Shown here: one piece after another, positions 17,883 to 26,933 of the stretch
Layout: every line of letters begins with the position of its first letter
Numbering within the stretch: the stretch's first letter is position 1
Assembly (NCBI RefSeq): GCF_010723735.1
Contig: NZ_BLLB01000002.1
Location: 5,828,001-5,892,000 of the forward strand
DNA from: Mycolicibacterium hippocampi
GTDB taxonomy: Bacteria > Actinomycetota > Actinomycetes > Mycobacteriales > Mycobacteriaceae
DNA length: 64,000 nucleotides
Reading direction: 5' to 3'
Notes under the pieces: model-generated
Database searches by the model: none
What the model was told of the DNA's origin: nothing
What the model saw: only the letters and a program-made list of their open reading frames with translations
Position numbers and translations under genes: made by a program

Positions 17883-18959
17883 TCAGACTCCGGCCGCGGT
17901 GCACATCGCCTCGAACTGACCCGCACACACCTCGTCCTTGGACTGGCCGCCGTCGGTGAACACGATGTCGACGGTGTCCTTGGTGATCGACTGCGGGGTC
18001 AGCAGCACCGAGGGCACGTCCCGGTTCCCCTGGTCATCACGCGAGGTGCTGTTGGTCTCGGGTTGGTTCCCGGCCGCCAGCGCGATCGCCGCGTCGGCGA
18101 GGGCACCGGCCTCTTCGGTCGCGGACTTGTACACCGTCATGCACTGCGTCCCGGCGAGGATGTTCTGCAACCCCTCGACCGTGGCGTCCTGTCCGGTGAC
18201 CGGCACCTGCCCGGCGCGCTGGTTCTTCTCCAGGATCGAGATGACCGATCCGGCAAGGCCGTCGTTGGCGGCATAGACGCCGTCGACCTGTCCGCTGCCG
18301 GCGGTGTAGAGCTGCTCGAAGATCGTCACCGCCTTGTCGTTGTCCCAGTCCGGAACGGCTTGTTCGCCGACGATCGTGATGGCGGGGTCGGCGTCGACCA
18401 CCGAGTGCGCGCCCTGGGAGAACAGAGTCGCGTTGTTGTCCGTCGGCGAGCCGTTGAGGAAGACGACGTTGGCGGGTCTGCCGCCCAGGCAGTCGACGAG
18501 GCCCTGACCTTGCAACTCACCGACTTTCGTGTTGTCGAACGACACGTAGACGTCGGCGGACCCGCCGAGGGTGAGCCGGTCGTAGTCGATGGTCTTGACG
18601 CCCTGGGCGGCGGCTTTCTGCTGTATGGACGCTCCGCTGTCGGAATCCAGGTTCACGATGGCCAGCACGGTGACGCCGTCGGCGATCATGCCGTCCGCGA
18701 TGGTCGCCATCTGGTCGGCCGAACCCTCGGCATTCTGAATGGTGTACTCGACGCCGGCTTCCTCGAATGCCGCCTCCAGGGCGGGGCGGTCCTTGGACTC
18801 CCACCGGACCGAGGACTTGGTGTCGGGCAGGATGACGCCGATCTTGCCGCTGTCGCCGGCGGCGCCTCCGCCGCCCGAGTCGCTGCTGCACCCTGCGAGG
18901 GACAGACCGACGACAGTTGTCGTGAGCACGGCGGTGAACAGGGTCTTCGTAGGTGTCAC
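17883..18959 (-). CDS. Xylose-type sugar-binding lipoprotein (XylF-like)
   Basis: This 358-residue lipoprotein has its lipobox at L-A-G-Cys24. The mature part is a periplasmic-binding-protein fold starting KIGVILPDTKSSVRW, with DYDRLTLGG and TGQDATVEGLQNILAG typical of XylF-like proteins. It should capture the pentose outside the membrane and deliver it to the permease. The GTG start has GGAGG eight bases upstream. It is first in the transporter operon and lies behind a dyad that matches the one upstream of the ROK gene, so both are likely controlled by the ROK protein. Confidence 0.85.
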   Translation of the reverse strand: MTPTKTLFTAVLTTTVVGLSLAGCSSDSGGGGAAGDSGKIGVILPDTKSSVRWESKDRPALEAAFEEAGVEYTIQNAEGSADQMATIADGMIADGVTVLAIVNLDSDSGASIQQKAAAQGVKTIDYDRLTLGGSADVYVSFDNTKVGELQGQGLVDCLGGRPANVVFLNGSPTDNNATLFSQGAHSVVDADPAITIVGEQAVPDWDNDKAVTIFEQLYTAGSGQVDGVYAANDGLAGSVISILEKNQRAGQVPVTGQDATVEGLQNILAGTQCMTVYKSATEEAGALADAAIALAAGNQPETNSTSRDDQGNRDVPSVLLTPQSITKDTVDIVFTDGGQSKDEVCAGQFEAMCTAAGV

Positions 18960-18981
18960 GGAACTGGCCTCCGAGTGATTG

Positions 18982-19003
18982 TTTTGTTAGTCGACGAAAC
19001 ATA
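18982..19003 (-). promoter_or_regulatory. ROK-type operator upstream of the xylose transporter
   Basis: TTTTGTT (18982-18988), nine bases, then AACATA (18998-19003). The same pair with the same spacing occurs at 20321-20342 in front of the ROK gene. Its place just upstream of the binding-protein gene suggests control of the transporter operon by the xylose repressor. Confidence 0.65.
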
Positions 19004-19034
19004 TAACGTGACTCACGTCACGTCCATCAGTGGT

Positions 19035-20258
19035 TCAACGGGCTCCCATCAGGTGTTCGAGGGCCAGCTGGTTCAACTGCACGAAACCGAAACCCTTGGC
19101 CCCGAAGTAGGAATCGGCGGCGAACTCCTCGTACGCCGACCGGTCGGCCAGCAGCTCGGCGTAGGTCTCGCCCGGGTTCAGCGTGGGCACCCCCAGCTCG
19201 GCCACCTTCGCCCGCGCCATGGCCTCGCGGACCTCCGGGTCGGACCGGAACGCCGCCGCCCGGGCTCGCAGCAACAGATACATCCGCATGTTGGCAGCCG
19301 CCGACGCCCACACCCCGTCGGCGTCTTCGGTGCGGCTGGGCTTGTAGTCGAAGTGCCGCGGCCCGTCGTAGGCCGGGCCGCCACCGGGGCCACCGTGCTC
19401 GAGCAGGTCGACCAATGCGAAGGCGTTCGCGAGGTCACCGTGGCCGAACACCAGGTCCTGGTCGAATTTGATACCACGCTGACCGTTGAGGTCGATGTGG
19501 AACAGCTTGCCGCTGTAGAGCGCCTGACTGATGCCGTGCACGAAGTTCAGTCCGGCCATCTGCTCGTGCCCGGTCTCGGGGTTGACGCCGACCATGTCGG
19601 GGTCGGCCAGGGTGTCGATGAACGCCAGCGCGTGGCCCACCGTTGGCAGCAGGATGTCGCCGCGCGGCTCGTTGGGCTTCGGCTCGATCGCGAACCGGAT
19701 TCCGGTGCCCTGGTCGATCACATATTCGCACAACAGGTTCAGCGCTTCGCGGTAACGCTCCAGTGCCGCCTGGACATCCTTGGCCGAGTCATATTCGCCG
19801 CCTTCCCGGCCTCCCCACATCACGAAGGTCTGGGCACCCAACTCGGCCGCGAGATCGAGGTTGCGCAGCACCTTGCGCAGCGCGAAGCGGCGAACCGCCC
19901 GGTCGTTGCTGGTGAATCCGCCGTCCTTGAACACCGGTTGGGTGAACAGGTTGGTGGTCACCATCGGCACGGCCAGACCCGAGGCACCGAGAGCCGATTT
20001 CAAGCGGTCGATCATCTTCCGTCGTTCGGCGTCGGAACTACCGAACACGAACAGGTCGTCATCGTGAAAACTCAGACCGTACGCGCCGAGTTCGGCCAGC
20101 CGTTCCACGGCTTCGACGACGTCCAGCGCCGGCCGGGTGGCGACGCCGAACGGATCGTTTCCCGGCCAACCCACCGTCCAGAGCCCGAAGGAGAACTTGT
20201 CGGACGAACGGGGAGTGAGGCTCTCCGGTGCGGGGACGCGGGAATCCAGGACGGTCAT
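19035..20258 (-). CDS. xylA: Xylose isomerase
   Basis: This 407-residue TIM-barrel enzyme interconverts D-xylose and D-xylulose. Recognisable elements are FGLWTVGWPGNDPFG, SFHDDDLFVFG (catalytic His), FVMWGGREGGEY, FAIEPKPNEPRGD (metal ligands) and FHIDLNGQRGIKFDQDL. The length and N-terminus match the compact actinobacterial class. ATG 20258 has AGGAG nine bases upstream. It is divergent from the ROK gene and upstream of the transporter operon in the same direction; the 75-bp gap to that operon carries its own operator. Confidence 0.93.
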   Translation of the reverse strand: MTVLDSRVPAPESLTPRSSDKFSFGLWTVGWPGNDPFGVATRPALDVVEAVERLAELGAYGLSFHDDDLFVFGSSDAERRKMIDRLKSALGASGLAVPMVTTNLFTQPVFKDGGFTSNDRAVRRFALRKVLRNLDLAAELGAQTFVMWGGREGGEYDSAKDVQAALERYREALNLLCEYVIDQGTGIRFAIEPKPNEPRGDILLPTVGHALAFIDTLADPDMVGVNPETGHEQMAGLNFVHGISQALYSGKLFHIDLNGQRGIKFDQDLVFGHGDLANAFALVDLLEHGGPGGGPAYDGPRHFDYKPSRTEDADGVWASAAANMRMYLLLRARAAAFRSDPEVREAMARAKVAELGVPTLNPGETYAELLADRSAYEEFAADSYFGAKGFGFVQLNQLALEHLMGAR

Positions 20259-20320
20259 CGAGGGGTGCTCCTAGGACGAAAACGGCGCCTGGCACGTGGC
20301 CAAGTGGCGATACGGCGGTA

Positions 20321-20346
20321 TTTTGTTCTCTGTGCGAACATAAGAT
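20321..20346 (+). promoter_or_regulatory. ROK-type operator and possible -10 between xylA and the ROK gene
   Basis: TTTTGTTC (20321-20328), seven bases, GAACATAA (20336-20343): an inverted repeat with TGTTC/GAACA core. It matches the dyad at 18982-19003 in half-sites and spacing. TAAGAT at 20341-20346 could be the -10 of the ROK-xylB operon, so repressor binding would block it. Confidence 0.68.
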
Positions 20347-20391
20347 GTGGCCTGCGACACTGTCAAGGCCAAGAACGAGGGGACACGACAC

Positions 20392-21564
20392 TTGAACGGG
20401 ACGGAAGACCGTCGGGCGGCACGAGTCGGCACCAGCACTGATGACGTTCGGCGTCGAAATCTGTCCAGCGTTCTGACGCTCGTGCATCGCCACCGGGCTC
20501 TCAGCAGGGCCGAGCTGACCCGGCACACCGGGCTGTCGCGTTCCACCACGAAGGATCTGGTGGAGGATCTGGCCGCCCGGGGCCTCGTCGAGGAGTCTCC
20601 CGCACCGTCGATATCGCAGGTCGGCCGGCCCAGTCCGATAGTGCGTCCGGGCAGACGCGTGCTCGCGGTGACCGTCACCCCCGAGGTGGACGCCGTGACG
20701 GTGGGAGTGGTCGCAATGGGCGGTGCCGTGCTCGACGTGGTGCGCTGCCCGACGGAGCGGGTGCCGACGCCTGCCGACACCGTCGCCATCGCGGCCGCTG
20801 AAGTGCAGCGGATCCGCGCCACCCTCGAACACGCACAGGCGATCACCGCTGTGGGCGTCGCGGTACCAGGGTTGGTACACGGCCCCGAATCGACAGTGCA
20901 GCTGGCGCCGAACCTGGACTGGCACGACGTCGAGATCGGCCAGGCACTCAGTGCGGCAACAGAACTGCCGGTGTATGCGGCCAACGATGCCAACGCCGGA
21001 GCCATCGCCGAGCATCTCTTCGGCAATCACCGCGACGCCGATCATCTGATCTACGTCAACGGTGGGCCCAGCGGGATAGGAGCCGGCTTCGTGGTCGCCG
21101 GTGAGTTGCTCGAGGGAGTGGCGGGCTACGCGGGCGAACTGGGGCACACCTATGTCGGCGGCGGCGAACCGTGCCACTGCGGCAGCGTCGGATGTCTGGA
21201 GACCGAGGTCACCCATGCGCCGCTGGCCCGGCTGCTCGCCGAACTCGACGGCGGCCAGTCCCGGGCGGGCCACCCCGACGGAGCGGAACGTGATGTCCTC
21301 AACCGTCAGGCGCGCTCGTTGGCCATCGCCTTGGGCAACGCGGTCAACATGTTGAACCCACGGCTGATCGTGCTCGGCGGATTCCTGCGAGTCTTCCCCG
21401 CTTTCGCCTCGGCAGTGTTGCGGGAAGAACTGGCACGGCACAGTATGGGTGCGCCGCGGGACCTGGTGCGGGTGGTGCCTGCCACCCTCGGTGCCGACAC
21501 GTTGGCGATCGGTGCCGCCGAGTCCGCGTTCGCACCGGTGCTCGCCGATCCCGGGAGGTATTGA
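20392..21564 (+). CDS. ROK-family transcriptional repressor (XylR type)
   Basis: This 390-residue protein has an N-terminal winged HTH (LSRAELTRHTGLSRSTTKDLVEDL, about residues 29-52) and a ROK sugar-kinase-like domain with AVGVAVPGLV and the zinc motif CHCGSVGCLE (about 260-269). I chose TTG 20392 because GAGGGG lies about ten bases upstream; GTG 20347 would start at or before the likely transcription start. It should bind the two TTTTGTT-N9-AACATA dyads and be relieved by xylose. The stop is one base before the xylB ATG. Confidence 0.82.
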   Translation: MNGTEDRRAARVGTSTDDVRRRNLSSVLTLVHRHRALSRAELTRHTGLSRSTTKDLVEDLAARGLVEESPAPSISQVGRPSPIVRPGRRVLAVTVTPEVDAVTVGVVAMGGAVLDVVRCPTERVPTPADTVAIAAAEVQRIRATLEHAQAITAVGVAVPGLVHGPESTVQLAPNLDWHDVEIGQALSAATELPVYAANDANAGAIAEHLFGNHRDADHLIYVNGGPSGIGAGFVVAGELLEGVAGYAGELGHTYVGGGEPCHCGSVGCLETEVTHAPLARLLAELDGGQSRAGHPDGAERDVLNRQARSLAIALGNAVNMLNPRLIVLGGFLRVFPAFASAVLREELARHSMGAPRDLVRVVPATLGADTLAIGAAESAFAPVLADPGRY

Positions 21565-21565
21565 G

Positions 21566-22960
21566 ATGGCCCTGGTCGCCGGGATCGACTCGTCGACGCA
21601 GTCATGCAAGGTGGTGGTCTGCGATGCCGACATCGGACGGGTGGTGCGGACGGCGTCGTCCCCACATCCCGGCGGCACCGAGGTCGACCCTGCTCTGTGG
21701 TGGGATGCGCTACAGCGTGCGATCTCCGAGGCAGGCGGGCTGGACGACGTGTCGGCCGTCTCGGTGGGGGCCCAGCAGCACGGCATGGTGTGCCTGGACT
21801 CCCGCGGACGAGTGGTCCGAGACGCGTTGCTGTGGAACGACACTCGTTCGGCCGAGGCTGCCGAACAGTTGATCGGCGAACTCGGCGGTCCCGCGGCCTG
21901 GGCGCAGCGCATCGGCGTGGTGCCGGTCGCGTCGATAACCGCGGCGAAGCTGCGGTGGCTGGCCGACCACGAGCCGGACCATGCCGACGAGACCGCGGCG
22001 GTGTGCCTCCCGCACGACTGGCTGACCTGGCGCCTGACCGGATCCTCCGACATCGCCGATCTGCGCACCGACCGCAGTGACGCCAGCGGCACCGGCTACT
22101 ACTCGGCCGAAACCGACTGCTACCAGACCGATCTGATCGAACTGGCGTTCAGGGGACGCGTTCCCGCGGTGCCGCGGGTTCTGGGACCGCGCGACTCAGC
22201 GGGCGCCACGCCACGGGGAACCGTGCTCGGCCCCGGTGCCGGCGACAACGCCGCAGCCGCACTGGGATTGGGCGCAGCAGCCGGCGACTGCGTGGTCTCG
22301 TTGGGGACGTCGGGGGTGGTGAGCGCCGTCGGCCAGGCGGCGCCGCACGACGCGGAGGGCCTCGTTGCCGGCTTCGCCGACGCCACCGGGCATCAGCTTC
22401 CGCTGGTGTGCACCCTCAACGGGGCGCCGGTGCTGGCTGCGGTGGCCGAGATGCTGAGCCTGGACTTCGAGGAATTCGACCGGCTCGCGCTGTCGGCACC
22501 CGCCGGGGCCGATGGCCTGGTCCTCATCCCCTACTTCGACGGGGAACGCTCGCCGAACCTGCCCCGGGCCGCCGGCGCCCTGCACGGCATGACCACACAA
22601 AACCTGAACTCCGCGAACATTGCTCGTGCCGCCGTGGAAGGACTACTGGCCTCGATGGCGTATTGCACCGGCAAGATCGCCGAGCAGGGCGTCGCTGCCG
22701 AACGCATCATCCTGATCGGTGGTGGAGCGCGGTCCGAGGCCATCCGGCGCATCGCGCCTGCGGTGTTCGGCACGGCGGTGCACGTGCCGACGCCGGCCGA
22801 GTATGTCGCCCTCGGTGCGGCCCGGCAGGCGGCGTGGGTCCTCTCCGGCGAGCAGTCGCCACCCCCATGGACCGTCGGCGTGACCACCACGTACGACGCC
22901 ACCACGACGCCCCGGGTGCTCGAGCAGTACCACGCCGCTCGAGAGCTCACGATGAGGTGA
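21566..22960 (+). CDS. xylB: Xylulokinase
   Basis: This 464-residue FGGY-family kinase phosphorylates D-xylulose to xylulose 5-phosphate, which enters the pentose phosphate pathway. GIDSSTQSCKVVV (residues 5-17) is the phosphate-1 motif; AVSVGAQQHGMVCLD, CVVSLGTSGVVSA and LIGGGARSEAIRRIAP are further family marks. ATG 21566 starts one base after the ROK stop, so regulator and kinase are co-translated. It completes the uptake-isomerase-kinase pathway of this block. Confidence 0.92.
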   Translation: MALVAGIDSSTQSCKVVVCDADIGRVVRTASSPHPGGTEVDPALWWDALQRAISEAGGLDDVSAVSVGAQQHGMVCLDSRGRVVRDALLWNDTRSAEAAEQLIGELGGPAAWAQRIGVVPVASITAAKLRWLADHEPDHADETAAVCLPHDWLTWRLTGSSDIADLRTDRSDASGTGYYSAETDCYQTDLIELAFRGRVPAVPRVLGPRDSAGATPRGTVLGPGAGDNAAAALGLGAAAGDCVVSLGTSGVVSAVGQAAPHDAEGLVAGFADATGHQLPLVCTLNGAPVLAAVAEMLSLDFEEFDRLALSAPAGADGLVLIPYFDGERSPNLPRAAGALHGMTTQNLNSANIARAAVEGLLASMAYCTGKIAEQGVAAERIILIGGGARSEAIRRIAPAVFGTAVHVPTPAEYVALGAARQAAWVLSGEQSPPPWTVGVTTTYDATTTPRVLEQYHAARELTMR

Positions 22961-22983
22961 CCGGACCTGTCGGTGGGGTGGTT

Positions 22984-22995
22984 TAGCCTGGGTTC
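22984..22995 (+). promoter_or_regulatory. Leaderless promoter of the DUF222/HNH gene
   Basis: TAGCCT (22984-22989), six bases, ATG 22996. No ribosome-binding site is visible, in keeping with a leaderless transcript. Confidence 0.5.
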
Positions 22996-24279
22996 ATGTT
23001 CGAACGGGTGTTCGATGTGGATGCGGAGGCCGGTGAGGCTGAGCTGCGGGCGCAGGTCGAGCAGCTCGAGAAGCTGAAAAGCGTGGCCGCTGCGGCGCAG
23101 GCGCGGGTGACGGCGTTGTGGGCGGCCAAACGCCGCGCCGCTGAGCAGGCCGCTGGAGTGCCGGCACGCAAACGTGGGAAGGGGTTGGCGTCGGAGGTGG
23201 CGTTGGCCCGCCGCGAGGCTCCGGCGTGCGGGAACCGCCATCTGGGGTTCGCCCAGGCGTTGGTGCACGAGATGCCTCACACCCTGGCCGCGCTGGAATC
23301 CGGGATGCTTTCGGAGTGGCGGGCCACCCTGATCGTCAAACAATCCGCCTGCCTGTCGATCGAGCATCGCCGCGCGTTGGATGCCGAGCTGTGCGCTGAC
23401 GCGTCGCGTCTGGTCGGCTGGGGCAACGGTCGGGTGGAGGCCGAGGCGAAGAAGATCGCCGCGCGCCTCGACGCTGCCGCGGTGGTGGCGCGGGCGGCGA
23501 AAGCCGCCGCCGACCGCAGTGTGTGGATCCGCCCGGCCCCGGACACCATGACCTACGTGACGTTCCTGCTGCCCGTCGCGCAAGGGGTGGCGGTGTACGC
23601 CGCGCTGAAACGCGACGCCGACACCACTTGTGATGGGCGGTCGCGGGGGCAGGTGATGGCCGACACCGCCTACGAACGGATCACCGGCAGGTCTGCCACC
23701 CGGCCGGTGCCGGTGGCGTTGAACATGGTGATGGCCGACACCACCCTGGCCGGCGACGATGACGAGCCGGCGTGGCTGCAAGGGTTCGGACCGATCCCGG
23801 CCGGGTTGGCCTGCGCGCTGACCGGCGACGCTGCCACCGACAAAAACGTGAAGGCCACGTTGCGGCGGCTCTACCGCCACCCGAAGTCGGGGCAGTTGGT
23901 GGCGATGGAGTCGCGGGCGCGGATCTTCCCCAAAGCGTTGGCGCGGTTTCTGCAGTTGCGGGATCAGACATGCCGGACCCCGTACTGCGATGCCCCGATC
24001 CGGCACTGCGACCACGCCACCCCAGCCCGCGACGGCGGCCCGACCAACGCGCGCAACGGGCTCGGTGACTGTGCGGCCTGCAACTACGCCAAAGAAGCCC
24101 CCGGCTGGCAGGTCAGCACCACCGACACCGACGGAAACCACACCGCCGAATACCGCACCCCCACCGCAGCGGTCTACCACTCCACCGCCCCACCACTACC
24201 CGGACCACCGCGCCGGCGACGACTCAGCCTCGTCGAAGGCCGACTCAGCATCGACCTCGTCACCTTCGACGCTGCGTGA
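22996..24279 (+). CDS. 13E12-family protein (DUF222 with C-terminal HNH nuclease domain)
   Basis: This 427-residue protein has an alpha-helical DUF222 region (about residues 15-300) and an HNH-type C-terminus: CRTPYCDAPIRHCDHATPA then GGPTNARNGLGDCAACNYAKEAPGW (about 325-370). This is the 13E12 repeat family, present in many copies in mycobacterial genomes and a frequent target of prophage integration in M. tuberculosis. The cellular function is unknown. Its end overlaps the convergent acetoacetyl-CoA synthetase gene by 20 bases. It sits exactly between the xylose block and the ketone-body block, which could mark a joint between separately acquired segments. Confidence 0.85.
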   Translation: MFERVFDVDAEAGEAELRAQVEQLEKLKSVAAAAQARVTALWAAKRRAAEQAAGVPARKRGKGLASEVALARREAPACGNRHLGFAQALVHEMPHTLAALESGMLSEWRATLIVKQSACLSIEHRRALDAELCADASRLVGWGNGRVEAEAKKIAARLDAAAVVARAAKAAADRSVWIRPAPDTMTYVTFLLPVAQGVAVYAALKRDADTTCDGRSRGQVMADTAYERITGRSATRPVPVALNMVMADTTLAGDDDEPAWLQGFGPIPAGLACALTGDAATDKNVKATLRRLYRHPKSGQLVAMESRARIFPKALARFLQLRDQTCRTPYCDAPIRHCDHATPARDGGPTNARNGLGDCAACNYAKEAPGWQVSTTDTDGNHTAEYRTPTAAVYHSTAPPLPGPPRRRRLSLVEGRLSIDLVTFDAA

Positions 24280-26152
24280 CGTACCAATCGAGCAGGTCCG
24301 GATCGTCGACGGCGCTGCGCTCGACGACCTTGGCCGGGTCGCCGCCCTGGAACAGCTTCTTGATCGGCACCTCGAGCTTCTTGCCGGTGCGGGTGTGCGG
24401 AACGCCTGGGGCGACGATGATCTCGTCGGGGACGTGGCGCGGGGACACCTCGGACCGGATGGTGCCGTTGATGCGGTCACGCAATGCATCGCCGAGTTCG
24501 ACCCCTTCGGCGAGGACCACGAACAAGGGCATCCAGTAGTCGCCGTCGGGCTGTTCGGCGCCGATCACCAGTGCTTCGACCACCTCCGGCAGGCTTTCGA
24601 CGGCCTGATAGATGTCGGCGCTGCCCATCCGGATGCCGTGCCGGTTGAGCGTGGAATCCGAGCGTCCGTGCACGATGACGCTGTCGTGCTCGGTGATGGT
24701 GATCCAGTCACCGTGACGCCAGACCCCCGGGAACGTCTCGAAATACGCGGCGCGGTAACGCTGTCCGTCGGGGTCGTTCCAGAAGCAGACCGGCATCGAG
24801 GGCATCGGCTTGGTGACGACGAGTTCGCCGACCTCTCCTCGCACCGGCTCACCGCCTTCGTCCCACGCGTCCAACGCGACGCCGAGGAACGGCGCGGACA
24901 ACTCACCGGGCCAGACCGGCACCGTGCGGACACCGCCGATGAACGCCGACACCACATCGGTGCCGCCGCTGATCGACGCCACCTGGACGTGGTCACCGAC
25001 GTTGTCTCGCAACCACAGAGACGATGCCGGCGGCAGCGACGACCCGGTGATCCCCACCGTCCGAAGTGCCGACAGGTCGTGGGTGCTCTTCGGCTGCGCC
25101 TCACCCTTCATGCAGCCCAGGACGTAGCCGGGGCTGGTGCCGAGCACCGTCGCGCCGACCCGGGACGCGATCTCCCACAGCGCGTCCGGCCGGCCCGCCG
25201 ACGGACTCCCGTCATAACAGACGATCGTGGCGCCGACGAGCAGTCCTGCGATCTGGAAGTTCCACATCATCCAGCTGGGGCTGGTGAACCAGAAGAAGGT
25301 GTCTTCGCCGCCGATGTCGGACTGCAGCGCAACTGCTTTGAGGTGCTCGAGCACCACCCCGCCGTGACCGTGCACGATCCCCTTGGGCAGTCCGGTGGTT
25401 CCCGACGAGAACAGGATCCACAGCGGGTGCTCGAACGGAACCGCGACGGTGTCGATCGGGCGGTCACTGCGCGCGGCGAGGTCGTCCACGGTGAACGTCG
25501 CGGCCAGAGTGGGCAACCCATCTCGCAGCGCGGCGACCTCGTCGGTCTTGTCCCGGTACTTGCCGCCGAACGTGTATCCGTCCGCGGTCACCAACGCCTT
25601 GGGCTCGAGCTGGCCGAGCCGGTCGAGGGCGGCCTTCGCCGAGTAGTCCTGTCCGCAGGCGCTCCAGACCGCGCCGACGGCGGCGGTGGCCAGGAATGCG
25701 ATCACCGCTTCGGGGACGTTGGGCAGGTACCCGGCGACGCGATCGCCGGGTCCGACACCGGCCGCACGCAGCGCATCGGCGAATGCGGCGGTGCGCCCGA
25801 GCATTTCGTCCCACGACACCTCGCGGTCCGGTCCCGCCTCGTTCACGTAGATGATCGCGGGCCGGTCCGTGCGCGTGTGGCGCACGATCTGGTCGACGTA
25901 GTTCAGCTGGGTGTCGGGGAACCACCGGGCACCCGGCATGTCATCGCTGCCGAGAACCGTCGCCCCACGATCACCGACCTCGAAGTAGTCCCACAACGTC
26001 GCCCAGAAGGCTTCGATGTCCGCGACCGACCAGCGCCACAGCGCGTGGTAGTCCGGGAACGCGGAACCCGTGCGCTGCTCGGCGAACCGGGCGAAGTCGG
26101 TGACCCGGGCGTCGGCGACATCTTGATCGGTGGGAACCCACTGGGGCGTCAT
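24260..26152 (-). CDS. Acetoacetyl-CoA synthetase
   Basis: This 630-residue AMP-forming ligase has the P-loop WILFSSGTTGLPKG (about residues 247-260), SISGGTDVVSAFIGG, the hinge region HGRSDSTLNRHGIRMGSADIY and the C-terminal lysine region TRTGKKLEVPIKKLFQG, a set typical of acetoacetyl-CoA synthetases. It activates acetoacetate to acetoacetyl-CoA in the cytoplasm. ATG 26152 was chosen, with GGCGGG six bases upstream; GTG 26197 overlapping the upstream gene is possible. It is last in an operon with a 3-hydroxybutyrate dehydrogenase and a permease. Confidence 0.88.
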   Translation of the reverse strand: MTPQWVPTDQDVADARVTDFARFAEQRTGSAFPDYHALWRWSVADIEAFWATLWDYFEVGDRGATVLGSDDMPGARWFPDTQLNYVDQIVRHTRTDRPAIIYVNEAGPDREVSWDEMLGRTAAFADALRAAGVGPGDRVAGYLPNVPEAVIAFLATAAVGAVWSACGQDYSAKAALDRLGQLEPKALVTADGYTFGGKYRDKTDEVAALRDGLPTLAATFTVDDLAARSDRPIDTVAVPFEHPLWILFSSGTTGLPKGIVHGHGGVVLEHLKAVALQSDIGGEDTFFWFTSPSWMMWNFQIAGLLVGATIVCYDGSPSAGRPDALWEIASRVGATVLGTSPGYVLGCMKGEAQPKSTHDLSALRTVGITGSSLPPASSLWLRDNVGDHVQVASISGGTDVVSAFIGGVRTVPVWPGELSAPFLGVALDAWDEGGEPVRGEVGELVVTKPMPSMPVCFWNDPDGQRYRAAYFETFPGVWRHGDWITITEHDSVIVHGRSDSTLNRHGIRMGSADIYQAVESLPEVVEALVIGAEQPDGDYWMPLFVVLAEGVELGDALRDRINGTIRSEVSPRHVPDEIIVAPGVPHTRTGKKLEVPIKKLFQGGDPAKVVERSAVDDPDLLDWYVTQRRR

Positions 26153-26186
26153 GGGCGACCCGCCGCCCGCGGCACTGCCGTCGCTG

Positions 26187-26933
26187 TCAACGCGCACTCC
26201 ATCCGCCGTCCATCGTGTACGAAGCTCCCGTAACCATGCCAGCAGCCGGTGATGCCAGCCAACCCGCCAGGGCGCCGACCTCCTCGGGCTCGACGAGACG
26301 TTTGACCGCGCTCTCCTTGAGCAGGATCTCGCCGATCACCTGGTCCTCCGGGATGCCGTGCGTCTTGGCCTGGTCGGCGATCTGCTTGGTCACCAGCGGG
26401 GTGCGGACATAGCCGGGGTTGATGCAGTTGCTCGTAACGCCGTGCGGACCACCCTCCAGGGCGGTCACCTTCGACAGCCCCTCGAGGCCGTGCTTGGCGG
26501 TGACGTAGGCGACCTTGAACGGCGACGCGCGAAGACCGTGCACTGATGAGATGTTGATGACGCGGCCGAAACCGCTGCGGTACATGTGCGGCAATGCCGC
26601 CCGGATCAGCAGGAACGGCGCCTCGACCATCAACGTCATCATCATCCGGAACCGCTCCGGTGGGAACTCGGCGATCTCACTGATGCTCTGCACACCGGCG
26701 TTGTTGACCAGGATGTCGACGCTCAGCTGCAGGCCCTCCAGCGCCTCGATATCAAGAAGATCCACCGCCCAGGCGGTTCCGCCGATCTTCTGCGCCAGGG
26801 ACTTGGCTCGGACGTCGTCGATGTCGGCGACCGTGACCGACGCCCCACGGTCCGCCAACTCGCGCGCGCACGCCGCACCGATGCCGCTCGCACCGCCGGT
26901 CACCAAGGCGGTGCGCCCGCTGAGTTCGCTCAC
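26187..26933 (-). CDS. 3-hydroxybutyrate dehydrogenase (SDR)
   Basis: This 248-residue classical SDR has VTGGASGIG (about residues 10-18), NNAGVQ, the catalytic serine in NISSVHGL, YVTAKHG, and NCINPGYVRTPLV, a pattern typical of D-3-hydroxybutyrate dehydrogenases. It would oxidise 3-hydroxybutyrate to acetoacetate for the downstream synthetase. GTG 26933 overlaps the permease stop (GTGA); the frame is open further upstream only because it runs through the permease gene in another frame. Confidence 0.85.
   Translation of the reverse strand: MSELSGRTALVTGGASGIGAACARELADRGASVTVADIDDVRAKSLAQKIGGTAWAVDLLDIEALEGLQLSVDILVNNAGVQSISEIAEFPPERFRMMMTLMVEAPFLLIRAALPHMYRSGFGRVINISSVHGLRASPFKVAYVTAKHGLEGLSKVTALEGGPHGVTSNCINPGYVRTPLVTKQIADQAKTHGIPEDQVIGEILLKESAVKRLVEPEEVGALAGWLASPAAGMVTGASYTMDGGWSAR

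Noticed and set aside
18063..20441. A 792-codon plus-strand frame opposite the sugar-binding protein and xylA
   Set aside because: Antisense to xylA and the binding-protein gene; no domain seen and composition typical of a shadow frame.
22996..24279. The 13E12-family gene as an insertion sequence or group II intron
   Set aside because: No terminal inverted repeats, target duplication or transposase motif were seen; DUF222-HNH genes occur as ordinary repeated genes in mycobacteria.
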